A DNA stretch of 64,000 nucleotides, taken from NCBI GenBank assembly GCA_963989385.1, contig OZ022505.1:61569737-61633736 (forward strand). Direction: 5' to 3'. Source of the DNA: Ctena decussata (Eukaryota > Mollusca > Bivalvia > Lucinida > Lucinidae). Positions 55,697 to 64,000 of this stretch are shown here, one piece after another; the stretch's first letter is position 1, and every line of letters begins with the position of its first letter. Position numbers and translations under genes: made by a program. Under the pieces are notes generated by a model, which saw only the letters and a list, made by a program, of their open reading frames with translations, searched no databases and was not told the origin of the DNA.

Positions 55697-56705
55697 GTAT
55701 CAGTACACCATAGTCAGTATACCATTAAGTTATATCAGTTCACCGTAGAAATACGAGGGGCGTTCGAAAAGTAATGCAAATGGCCTCATAACTTTGTTTA
55801 GGGGAATACTGGGTACAAATGATATGCATATGCTGAAAACACTACATTTTGTCTTTACATTGATACCAAACGCTGTACAAAGACACCTGTCCATATTGAC
55901 TTACAACGCATTTTATTAGGCCCCAACCATACCATTGGGCTAATTTCATATGTAAAATCTTTTCAGTGTTTGGCATTCAAGTCAAATATCGTTGCAAATA
56001 CAAAATTAATCTTTGTCAGTTGCTTGTCCATTGTTGCCTACAATATTCATACAAAAGTTAGAAGGTTTTCGTTGACCCATGTAAATGCTCTTGCTGACAA
56101 GATTTTGATTGCTAATACACTTGTTTTTATTACAAAATTATTAAGGGGGAATTTGCTACTACATAATCCATATTCCTGGGCCAGTATGGAACCCAGATTA
56201 AAATAATTTTTCCTCGATATTTACTGGATATTTATAGGACAACAATGCCTCGGCATTGTCTTTCAGCAACAAAAATAAAAAAAAAATCAAATATAAATTA
56301 CGGCCTACTTAACTAAAATTCTGCAGTGTCTTTAGGGCATACCTCTTTCAAAGAAGTTAAAAATGCGCCCTTTTTAAAAAATACACCATGTTTGCAGACT
56401 TTCGTACGCATATCATAGCTTTATGTGTTTTTGCAATCAGAATTTCTTTTTCATGTTGGTTACCGAGAAATTACATCATACTTTTCGAACGCCCCTCGTA
56501 TATCAGTACACAGTAACAATTGAGGTACATCATTCCACCAAAGGGGTATATAAATACATCATAGAAATTACTTGTATCAGTACACCATAGAGGTATATTA
56601 GTGCACCACAGAGGTATATGAGTACACCGTAAAGGTATATCAGTAAACCATAGAGGTGTATCAGTAAACTACAAAGATGTGCCAGAACACCATACAGGTG
56701 TGAAA
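55697..56705 (+). repeat. TATCAGTACACCATAGAGG minisatellite, split
   Basis: Units of about 20-24 bp (ATCAGTACACCATAGAGGTAT) at 55697-55753 and 56499-56705, separated by the mariner-type element. Confidence 0.8.
55754..56498. mobile_element. Mariner-type element remnant with CGAGGGGCGTTCGAAAAGTA ends
   Basis: 745 bp, inverted ends CGAGGGGCGTTCGAAAAGTA, flanked by TA at 55752-55753 and 56499-56500. GGGGCGTTCRAAAAGT ends are widespread among mariner relatives. The interior has only a meaningless 78-codon frame, so it is non-autonomous. Confidence 0.8.
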
Positions 56706-57374
56706 TAAGAAAGTTTAAAGAAACACCACTCCATAGGCCAGCTTCTGCTGCCTATAAAATTTACATGACCGAAATTTATGTCTGGATAAACGAGGCTACT
56801 CAGATGCACAGGTTTGTCTCAGACTAGGCTACAAGCAAAGTTTGCATATCCACATAGGTTTACTCATATGTAAGCCGTCAGTCATACTACTACGCATAAA
56901 GTATCTACTGCAACAAACATCCTTCTAAAGGCAATGAAAATCTGTTACGGTCAACTGTCAGATCAAACATTCCGTCGAAAAACTGATTTCTTTGATTCAA
57001 TTATAACTGTATTAAACCCGCTCAATAAAGGGCGCGGTAACCAGATTTGTGGCGTCATTCTGTGAACCGCTGGCTAGCAAAGTGACCGCCGCGGAAATCG
57101 TTATAATGTAGCTGACAGGTACCGTTATAAATAAATTTTGAGACAACGATCAACTGAGCCGCCGTCTGTGAAGAAAATACTTTGATCCTTTGTCTTTTTA
57201 TTATTTTGAGATAACGGAACGTTTCTGAATCTCCTCCAACAACGAAATGTTGCAGTAGTTGATTGACCCGTAGTAACATTCGTATTCTGATGGGTGTCAC
57301 ATGAAATGGTTCCTTACGACATTTTTCGAACAGAGAAACCAGATATATTCTTGCGCATCGGCGTGTTCTTATCA
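56706..57374. other. Unassigned stretch
   Basis: No gene or recognised repeat. GC rises a little at 57030-57130 without a convincing frame. Confidence 0.4.
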
Positions 57375-57517
57375 GGCCCCGAGGTTAAAATATTGACTAC
57401 ATTCTCAAACTCAAAAAAAGACACTGATTGGCTGCTTCCGAGCACATGCTCGGAAGCAGCCAATCATTGTGCTTTATTTTGAGTTTGAGATTATCCTCAA
57501 GTTTTATAACCTCGAAC
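57375..57517. mobile_element. Fold-back MITE, GGCCCCGAGGTT ends
   Basis: Arms CCCCGAGGTTAAAATATTGA and ATTCTCAAACTCAAAA with inverses; a perfect inner stem GATTGGCTGCTTCCGAGCA with loop CATG. Relatives are at 18032 and 21098. Confidence 0.85.
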
Positions 57518-57540
57518 CCAGTCTTCACTATGAAGCCTAT

Positions 57541-57951
57541 GCTCAACGCTTAGGTGCATAGATATATACACAGGCACTCGACGAAAAATTTGTGAAATTC
57601 TCATATATTGTGAAATGTTAGTCTGTCTCTCACCGCTCTATCAAATTTCAAGTCGATCGGTTGCGACTATAGACTCTATTTAACTACGAAATGGGGTATT
57701 TAGTATCTTTCTTGTATCGCAACCGATCGACTTGAAATTTGATATATAGACTCTATTTAACTACGAAATGGGGTATTTAGTAATTTTCTTGTATCGCAAC
57801 CGATCGACTTGAAATTTGATAGAGAGGTGGGAGACAGACTAACATTTCATAATATACGAGAATTTCACAAATTTTTCGTCGAGTGCCTGTGGATATGCAT
57901 TCACGGGGAGCGATTCACCATTCTAATTTTTCCTCCTTGCTCAGTGGTGGA
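57541..57951. mobile_element. 411-bp fold-back element (copy 1)
   Basis: Arms CAGGCACTCGACGAAAAATT to CAAATTTCAAGTCGATCGGT with inverses; the middle has two direct copies of ATAGACTCTATTTAACTACG. Copy 2 at 62621-63031 has the same length and about three differences by eye. Confidence 0.85.
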
Positions 57952-57954
57952 GCA

Positions 57955-57998
57955 GAGGGGTGTGTGTGTGTGTGTGGAGGGGGGGGGGGGGGGGGGGC
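57955..57998 (+). repeat. GT and poly(G) run
   Basis: (GT)n followed by a poly(G) run of about 20. Confidence 0.85.
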
Positions 57999-58046
57999 TT
58001 TTCAAGAGGAAGGGATTCGTCTTCCAGGGAAGCAAGGTATATAATA

Positions 58047-58259
58047 GGGTCAAGTCAGGTAAATTCGGACAGCAGGTAAATTCGGACAGTGACATTGATT
58101 CCTTTATATGTCAGTTGTTTGGAATTACATCAAAAATAACTGAGCAAACAGTGAAAATTCTGATGAGACGGCTCATCATGAGCCGTCTCATCTGGATTTC
58201 CACTGTTTGCAATGGTATGTCCGAATTTAAATGTTGTCCGAATTTACCTGACTTGACCC
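58047..58259. mobile_element. MITE, GGGTCAAGTCAGG family (copy 4)
   Basis: Ends GGGTCAAGTCAGGTAAATTC and inverse; perfect centre GATGAGACGGCTCATCATGA. Left TA kept, right TA lost. Confidence 0.8.
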
Positions 58260-58496
58260 GCCGCTAATGGGTAACTGGCGAAGTTTAATAAAGTAGTATG
58301 GTATAAAATGAAATTGCAGAGACAAGATGTTCCATTTTCTTCCATTGATTTTGGGTAACACAATTACAGGACAGAATTTGCTCATCTGATGGTCCAAATT
58401 CTTTAAGAGTACCATATTAGGGAGCAAATTCTTTCCTGTAAGAGTATAATCCCATTCCAAGCTGTAGAATGCAGATTATCTCGTCCATTCAATTCC

Positions 58497-58766
58497 GCCG
58501 GGCAGCGTAGCGCAATCGGTAGGGCACCTGACTCATAAGTCAGAGGTCTTGCGTTCGAAACCCGGTCTGGCCACATCCTTTCGTTTCTCCTTCCGCTGAT
58601 TCAAGAAGGGCAGTTGTCAGTTACTGGCGAAAGTATGTGCACTTAGTACTGGTTAACCGCTTAGGAGGTCTAAGCCTGCCCAGGAATAGTGTGGTTAGGT
58701 TAACTGACCGTCCCGACATGACCATAGTTGTTTACCGTAGACGTTAAGCATCAAATCAATCAAAAA
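58497..58766 (+). mobile_element. tRNA-derived SINE (copy 2) with 12-bp target duplication
   Basis: 270 bp flanked by CCATTCAATTCC at 58485-58496 and 58767-58778. A box GTAGCGCAATCGGTAGGGC, CAT in the anticodon position, B box GCGTTCGAAACC. The body and tail are those of the copy at 28234-28511, ending CATCAAATCAATCAAAAA. It is a retroposon, not a functional tRNA-Met gene. Confidence 0.92.
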
Positions 58767-58799
58767 CCATTCAATTCCAATTCCACCCAGTCCATTCCT

Positions 58800-58915
58800 T
58801 GACTTTAAACTACCGTACACGCGATAATTTTTGCGGGCTCAAATTTTCGCTGTTTAGGGGAAAAAACATAGCATTAATTTTCGCGATTTTTAATTTTGGC
58901 GGTTAGCAACGTGCG
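58800..58915. mobile_element. Fragment with ACCGTACACGCGATAATTTT end
   Basis: TTGCGGGCTCAAATTTTCGC and TTTTGGCGGTTAGCAA resemble MITE ends rich in GCGG/CCGC; related words at 61310-61400 and 61617-61705. Confidence 0.45.
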
Positions 58916-59239
58916 CAAAAGCAAAACTGCTCCATTTTCATTTGAGCTAGTTCTTTATTTAACCTGCGGCCGCATGTTAATGAAAGAACTGGCTCAAATG
59001 AAAAGTACCAGACTTCATTGACTTTTAAACGGATTGGTTTGGATCGCACCATGACTGGTGTTGATCGGACTATGTTAAAATTCGAATTTATTTCTGAGAG
59101 CCGAAAAAAACACACCAAAAACATTGAAACAGGCGAGACGCTAAACGAATTAACATATGAAATGTATTTATTTGCAAACATATTAGTGCTCTGCAGAGAA
59201 ACTATGAGAAGTTTTTGAGACACGAAGCATAGTATATAT

Positions 59240-59476
59240 GAACCGAGACACCACAAAACCAGCACAGTGGCATATACGTCCAGCAAAGACTCAGAACAGC
59301 CTCCGCATCTGCCCAGTCTGATGAGATTTTTCTCTGTGCACTTGAAGTGTAGCTAAGGGTCTAAGCTAGCTCTGTGCGCCAGCGAAGACTCTGATCAGAC
59401 TGGGCGGATGCCCAGGCTGATCGGAGTCTGCGCTAGGCGCACATGCCACTTTGTTGGTTTTCTCGTGTCGCAGCTC
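59240..59476. mobile_element. Long palindromic MITE, GAGCCGCGACACGA family
   Basis: Eroded left arm (GAACCGAGACACCACAAAAC) and better right arm (GACTGGGCGGATGCCCAGGC). It lies just beyond the 3' end of the minus-strand gene; an ATTAAA (59495-59500, minus) could be its polyadenylation signal. Confidence 0.8.
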
Positions 59477-59640
59477 ATATGTCAATGAAAACATTTTAAT
59501 GAAAGTTGATGAAAGTCTGTCATAAATAGCGCATACTACAGACAGTCACTCAGTGTAGTAGGCTTGTACAGCAAAAATCTGCGCAAATATCATTGAGCAG
59601 CCTCTTTAGAACTTTTTTCAGCATGTGGCATTTTCAATAA

Positions 59641-59969
59641 TTATGGCGGAGTTGTCGTGGCACCAAACGCATACTGAAGCACGTGGATAGAGTCCGTTAG
59701 CGCCAGTCTAAGATTTAGAATGTCAGTAGACTGACTGAGGGAAACCCCTTCCGAAAAAGTCACCAAAGACTGGACAGAGTCCACAGAAGTCCTGAAGGTT
59801 CTCAGCTCGCCGGTGAAGGTGTTTTCGCTGATGGTCTGCCTGAAGACAAGTTGACCTAGCCGAGCCAGGGCCTGTGATGTGTTTGAGAGAAGACCCTGTG
59901 CATTCGCCATGTCGGCTGTGTTGTTGGAAACGAAATTTCCTACTTGGTCTTCAAATGTCCGTTCTGCAC
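59641..59969 (-). CDS. Terminal coding exon of an unrecognised helix-rich protein
   Basis: A minus-strand exon starting after the acceptor CATATTTCTAG (59980-59970). It reads on from the previous exon in frame: AERTFEDQVGNFVSNNTADM, NAQGLLSNTSQALARLGQLV, then SENTFTGELRTFRTSVDSVQ, ending HVLQYAFGATTTPP and TAA at 59641. Heptad-like spacing of hydrophobic residues and many Q, N, S and T residues suggest a coiled-coil or long-helix protein. I do not recognise the family. The methionine at 59910 is internal, not a start. Confidence 0.7.
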
Positions 59970-59993
59970 CTAGAAATATGCAAAATCAAGACT

Positions 59994-60230
59994 GAGCCGT
60001 GACACGAGAAAACCGACAAAGCAGTTGTGCGCCCAGCGCAGACTCAGATCAGCCTGGGCATCCACCAAGTCTGATCAGACTCATCACTAGCGGCTTAAAA
60101 GGTAGCTTAGGGTCTCAGCTACCTCCATGCGGACAGCGAAGACTCCGACCAGACTGGGTGAATGCCCAGGCTGATCTGAGTCTGCGCTGGGCGCACAACC
60201 ACTTTGTTGGTTTTGTCGTGTCACGGCTCA
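59994..60230. mobile_element. Long palindromic MITE, GAGCCGTGACACGAG family, in intron
   Basis: Arms of about 100 bp with GCGCCCAGCGCAGACTCAGA and inverse. It starts 25 bp upstream (on the gene's strand) of the terminal exon, close to the branch-point region. Confidence 0.85.
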
Positions 60231-60389
60231 TTAGTGATGAATTGTAAATTGGGAGGTATTCGAAGTTCACAAATACCGTAAAAAAACACACAAAGATTGG
60301 GACACCGAATGTTATTACCGTAACTGTCTTAAAAATGGGACATGTTGGTTGTACAAGGCAGTATTGCGTTCCAAAGTAAGAATGGAATG

Positions 60390-60455
60390 GCAAACAGTGT
60401 AGACCCTGATCAGACTGCTCCTAGGAGCAGTCTGAGCTGGGTCTGCACTCTTTGC
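60390..60455. repeat. Palindrome, GCAAACAGTGTAGACCCTG arms
   Basis: Fold-back around CTCCTAGGAG; AAACAGTG family, in the intron. Confidence 0.8.
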
Positions 60456-60522
60456 TTCCTTACACCTAACTGTCTCAATATTTAAAACTGTTATGGTGAG
60501 ATGAAAAGGTGTATATGCAAGG

Positions 60523-60918
60523 CAAGCAGCTTTACCATTATTATTTTTTTGTCCCCCTTCTCAAATGGGGAAAATTCTTAAAGGAAATGATTTGTGTTAG
60601 GTGAGGAAATTCTTTTTTAAGAGCTGACCTCATATTAAAAGGTTTAATATTCAAGGGAAGCGACTTTACCATTTTCGTTTTTTTGCCCCCTTCTCAAATG
60701 GAGACAATTCTTAAAGGAAATTATTTGCTGTTAGGAGAGCAAATTCTTTTTTAAGAGCTGACCACATTTTACAATGTTTCATATTCAAGGGAAGCGACTT
60801 TACCATTTTTGTTTTTTGTCTCCCTTCTCAAATGGGGACAATTCTTAAAGGAAGTGATTTGCTGTTACATGTAGGAGAGCAAATTCTTTTTCAAGAGCTG
60901 ACCTCATTTTAAAAGGTT
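60523..60918 (+). repeat. Tandem repeat, 3 units of about 130 bp
   Basis: Units with AAGCGACTTTACCATTTT, CCCTTCTCAAATGGGGA, AATTCTTAAAGGAA and AGAGCTGACC. The words GCAAATTCTTTTTTAAGAGC link it to single copies at 10.8, 36.5, 46.7, 55.55 and 58.4 kb. Confidence 0.85.
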
Positions 60919-60988
60919 TTCCTTGTCCAAGGAAAGCAAACAGGAAGTCGCAACAGTTGTTCCCCTTTAATCAAAACTACGAAATATG

Positions 60989-61225
60989 GTTGATTGATTG
61001 ATTGTTTTGGGTTTAACGGCCCTTTGAGACAGTATTTCAGTCTATATCGGGCCGTCTCCCAGAGAGGGAGAAAGAGGAGAAATGATAGACGAGGAAAAAA
61101 TGTCCAAACAACCCCCACCCGCACCAACTGCAAGCACAGTAGGCCCTTGCCCTACAATGTTCCAAATCAGTAGGACGCCCCGGCACTGGAAGTTACACAC
61201 AGCACCATTGCACCACCCGACCACC
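60989..61225 (-). mobile_element. SINE-like element with (ATCA)n tail (copy 2)
   Basis: Same order as 18775-19020 on the minus strand, with the 3' domain GACTGAAATACTGTCTCAAA, GGGCCGTTAAACCC and the CAATCAATCAATCAACC tail. Located in the intron, in the gene's own orientation. Confidence 0.7.
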
Positions 61226-61309
61226 CCCACGAAAAATATGAAGATGTACCCATACACCTTGTATCATCGCAGAGTGGGCATCTATAATCTACTGAAAAAA
61301 AAAACACTT

Positions 61310-61705
61310 TTAAATATCTACGGTATCAAAATTTTGCGGTTAAAATAAAATGACATATTGGCGCATGTTAATTTTAGCGGTCATGATAAGCACGACTCCA
61401 TAGAGGAAAGTAAATTAGATATAAATTTGCGAAAAAAATCTCGCTTATAACGAAACTATACATTGTGGCATGTATTAGAATAGCCTCATCGAGGCGATTC
61501 CAATAGGATGCCACAATGTATAGTTAAATGGAAAGGTATAAAAAAAATCTAAAAAAAAAATCATTAAATACTACTCTTATTTGAACCTCCGTATATGTAT
61601 TAGATCTATGTAGTATTGGCGGGCTTATATTTTAGCGCTCTTTGCTTTTATCGCTAATATCGCCAAAATTCAGTAACCGCCAAAAATAAGCGTTTTACAG
61701 TATTC
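61310..61705. mobile_element. MITE-like block (TTTGCGG / CCGCCAAAA ends) split by a palindrome
   Basis: TACGGTATCAAAATTTTGCGG on the left and CCGCCAAAAATAAGCGTTTT on the right suggest an old inverted-end element. Inside, 61454-61525 is a palindrome with CTATACATTGTGGCATGTAT arms. Confidence 0.5.
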
Positions 61706-61988
61706 TGTCACAAGTATAATGAGAAATGCGGATTTAATTCTAACTAAGAAAATGTTTCCTTTAAGGTCTATGGATACACACACATTTTTTGTCCTTGTTT
61801 TTTTTCTTTTTATCTATTTATTATTTATTTATGAATTTATTTATTTATCTATTTTGACATAAAAAGGAAACAAGTCTTGTGAAGTCCAGTTTGCTCCCCT
61901 TAAAAGATGTAGCCTTCCAAGCTGCGATCTATTCTACAAGAAAAGACACTGCTTCTAGAGGTAGCAGTTTTACATGTTTCCAGAATCT

Positions 61989-62229
61989 GGGCCGTATTCA
62001 TAAAACAACTTAAGTGGTTGCTGTGCTGTTGCTATGGCCCAATTTCTATGAAGGAGATTTCCTACAACTATGAAATTTGCTCTGGAGGAACAGTCTTTCT
62101 CAGATGCCCAGATTCTGGAAACATGTAAAACTCCAGAGCAAATTTCATAGTTGTAGGGAATCTCCTTCAAAGAAATTTAGCCTTAGCAACAGCAAAGCAC
62201 ATACTTAAGTGGCTTTATGAATACGGCCC
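61989..62229. mobile_element. MITE, GGGCCGTATTCATAAA ends
   Basis: Inverted ends GGGCCGTATTCATAAAACAA / TATGAATACGGCCCC and inner stems (CTACAACTATGAAATTTGCT and inverse). It lies in the intron about 75 bp before the donor of the 62.3-kb exon. Confidence 0.8.
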
Positions 62230-62303
62230 CTGGATCTTTGCACAAACTATTTTTGTTCGTTTGTTTCACTACGTTCATAGCAAAAGTTAACTAAACAACT
62301 TAC

Positions 62304-62424
62304 TTTTAACAGCGACCGTGTCTTGAGTAACTTTATTCAGTCTGGCTTCGGTGCTGTTCTGCGCTGCCGTGGCTGCCTGTAGATCCCTGACAAGCTGTCG
62401 CTCTAATGGTTCTGTCGAATGCAA
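62304..62424 (-). CDS. Internal coding exon of the unrecognised helix-rich protein
   Basis: 121 bp between acceptor TTTTTTACAG (intron side, 62425 upward) and donor GTAAGT (62303 downward). It reads LHSTEPLERQLVRDLQAATA then AQNSTEARLNKVTQDTVAVK and ends in phase 1; the next exon supplies the two bases needed, so reading frame and splice sites agree. Spacing of L, V and A residues is coiled-coil-like. Intronic DNA on both sides is full of MITEs. Confidence 0.75.
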
Positions 62425-62456
62425 CTGTAAAAAATGAAAATACGAGTAAGTTAACT

Positions 62457-62525
62457 TTGCAAACAGCGTAGATCCAGACGAGGCGACTCATCATGAGACG
62501 TATCATCTACATATGCACTATTTGC
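62457..62525. repeat. Palindrome, AAACAGCGTAGATCCAGA arms
   Basis: AAACAGTG family, eroded. Confidence 0.7.
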
Positions 62526-62620
62526 CCGTTTTGCCATCACGAGTTTTTCAATCTTGCAGACGTAAATTTTATCGCCTACTTTTTTTGCGTTAAAAGAGTT
62601 AATAAGCAGAACAAGGGAGA

Positions 62621-63031
62621 GCTCAACGCTTAGGTGCATAGATATACACACAGGCACTCGACGAAAAATTTGTGAAATTCTCATATATTGTGAAATGTTA
62701 GTCTGTCTCTCACCGCTCTATCAAATTTCAAGTCGATCGGTTGCGACTATAGACTCTATTTAACTACGAAATGGGGTATTTAGTAACTTTCTTGTATCGC
62801 AACCGATCGACTTGAAATTTGATATATAGACTCTATTTAACTACGAAATGGGGTATTTAGTAATTTTCTTGTATCGCAACCGATCGACTTGAAATTTGAT
62901 AGAGAGGTGGGAGACAGACTAACATTTCATAATATACGAGAATTTCACAAATTTTTCGTCGAGTGCCTGTGGATATGCATTCACGGGAAGCGATTCACCA
63001 TTCTAATTTTTCCTCCTTGCTCAGTGGTGGA
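62621..63031. mobile_element. 411-bp fold-back element (copy 2)
   Basis: Nearly identical to 57541-57951. Immediately right of it GGATCTTTGCACAAACTATT repeats a word found at 62233. Confidence 0.85.
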
Positions 63032-63056
63032 TCTTTGCACAAACTATTTTTGTTCC

Positions 63057-63241
63057 TCGGACAGGGGTAAATTCGGACAGTTACATTGTTTCCTTTATAT
63101 GTCGGTTGTTTGGAACTAAAACAAAAATAACCTGCCAAACAGTGAAAATCCTGATTAGACGACTCGTCTCATCTGGATTTTCACTGTTTGCAATGGTATG
63201 TCCGAATTTACCCTCATGTCCGAAGTTACCTGACTCTCCCC
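63057..63241. mobile_element. MITE, GGGTAAAGTCAGG family (copy 5, left end lost)
   Basis: Right end GAAGTTACCTGACTCTCCCC is kept; the left starts inside the arm at TCGGACAGGGG. Confidence 0.7.
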
Positions 63242-63674
63242 AAATGCAAGTATAGACTACATTTGCAAACAATGTGTATGAATTTTACTGAGTATGCATA
63301 ACACAGCTGTTTTAAGCCATGCGCGTTAACAGAAGACTAAAGGTGACAAAGTGTGGGTCTCTTACATGTAACTCTGCAAATGAAAGTTTTTGAAAAACCT
63401 TTCATGTTATCTAATAGGTTTGATCAGGTTTAGTGGGTAGGTTTGGAGTCCATTGAAAATCATTTAAAATATATTTTTGAAGACTTTTTTCCAGGGCCAT
63501 TACTGCAGATATCAGAGTCAGTCTACAGAGAGCAGAGACAAAATTCTGGCTGGAACCAAAATATAGTACTTGGGGGTGGCAAACATTGGACCGAGTACTA
63601 TATATGTAACTACTGCTAAAATATTATTAGAACCGACACACGGAAAATATTGTTTTATCTTCTCAGCATCTCGA

Positions 63675-63833
63675 GGACCCTATAGCTCAGACAGTTAAGC
63701 GCTGGCCTGTTGTGCTCGAGGTCCAGGTTCGAAACCCACTGTGAATGAGCTCCGTCGCACACAACCTTTCATTATTACTCTTCTATCGGCTCGATATATC
63801 TGAAATACTGTTGAAAGAAACCTAAAACCGCAA
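63675..63833 (+). mobile_element. tRNA-headed SINE, second type
   Basis: A box TATAGCTCAGACAGTTAAGC, B box GGTTCGAAACC, then GAGCTCCGTCGCACACAACC and TATATCTGAAATACTGTTG with AAACCTAAAACCG. The acceptor stem does not pair well, so it is a SINE rather than a tRNA gene. In the intron. Confidence 0.65.
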
Positions 63834-63905
63834 GTCTGATTCATCAGTCATCAGGATCGCAATAAACCAGGGCAATGAAAAGCTGAAAACTGAATTTTGT
63901 TATAC

Positions 63906-64000
63906 CTGTTTATCGATAGTGTTGATCTGTCTTTCAGCTACCAACTCTGCCGTCCGACCCTCCACTACAAGATCTGTCACGTTCTGTCTAATTTGCGCCG
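63906..64000 (-). CDS. Coding exon (partial at window edge) of the unrecognised helix-rich protein
   Basis: A minus-strand exon ending at donor CAG|GTATAAC. The only open phase reads AQIRQNVTDLVVEGRTAELV then AERQINTIDKQ, ends in phase 0 and joins the 62.3-kb exon in frame. The gene's start lies outside the window to the right. Confidence 0.65.

Noticed and set aside
58903..59286. 127-codon minus-strand frame
   Set aside because: It runs into the palindromic MITE at 59240, shows no domain, and lies downstream of the terminal exon of the minus-strand gene.
63675..63750. Independent tRNA gene
   Set aside because: A and B boxes are present, but the acceptor stem does not pair and the 3' side continues as SINE.
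1..64000. LTR retrotransposons, bacterial operons, attachment sites or replication origins
   Set aside because: No long direct terminal repeats with a primer-binding site and no gag/protease/integrase motifs were seen; the sequence is clearly nuclear animal DNA.

Overview
This is eukaryotic (animal) genomic DNA, AT-rich and almost entirely made of transposable elements and their debris. The organism is most likely a bivalve mollusc, perhaps a venerid-type clam. This rests on the dense fold-back MITEs carrying AAACAGTG and GCGCAGACTCAGATCAG cores, the GTCCGTCC-bearing tandem-core elements, the Meta-like tRNA SINEs, and the Jockey/CR1-like and RTE-like LINEs. Only two host genes are supported: an intact small ISG12 (IFI6/IFI27-family) protein at 52815-53099 (+), and the last three exons of an unrecognised helix-rich protein on the minus strand between 59641 and the right edge of the window.

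Layout. 1-1770: mostly unassigned, with one MITE. 1772-13692 and 21535-27107 are two direct copies of one duplicated segment. They act as filled and empty sites for each other: copy A gained a 5'-truncated LINE (2237-5363, with a 16-bp target duplication; that LINE later took a TTAA-flanked insertion), a 4.17-kb element with long inverted ends and a 5-bp target duplication (8198-12363), and a small insertion near 12.6 kb. Copy B gained a TA-flanked MITE (24801-25026) and a tandem-core element (25903-26961). 14.2-17.3 kb holds two tandem-core element families arranged as a large inverted repeat. 18-21.4 kb is a patchwork of MITEs, including a MITE inside a MITE, and SINEs. 27.6-32.2 kb is a 4.6-kb element with arms over 1 kb long, one arm hit by a SINE. 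33.9-34.3 and 37.5-38.0 kb are two inverse copies of a fold-back satellite built from CGTCTTTTCG-type words. 38786-42741 is a 3.96-kb element with CACGGTG ends holding an RTE LINE, which itself holds a tandem-core element. 42.75-47.9 kb has an L1/Tx1 fragment, minisatellites and G-runs. 48152-50389 is a second, less damaged LINE. 51-57 kb has tandem repeats, the ISG12 gene and a mariner-type element inside a minisatellite. 57.3-64 kb has MITEs and SINEs around and inside the minus-strand gene.

The most interesting theme is a group of at least four sequence-unrelated non-autonomous families that share one architecture: a terminal GTCGCACCTG/GCTCACCTG/GTCACCCG/TACCCCGCC head, a GTCCGTCC stretch, a core of 120-170-bp repeats, the head repeated inverted near the 3' end, a short 3' hairpin, and a T-rich insertion site. 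That is the architecture expected of Helentron-associated (HINE/pearl-like) elements. All boundaries and family calls here come from reading the sequence by eye; no database search was possible.
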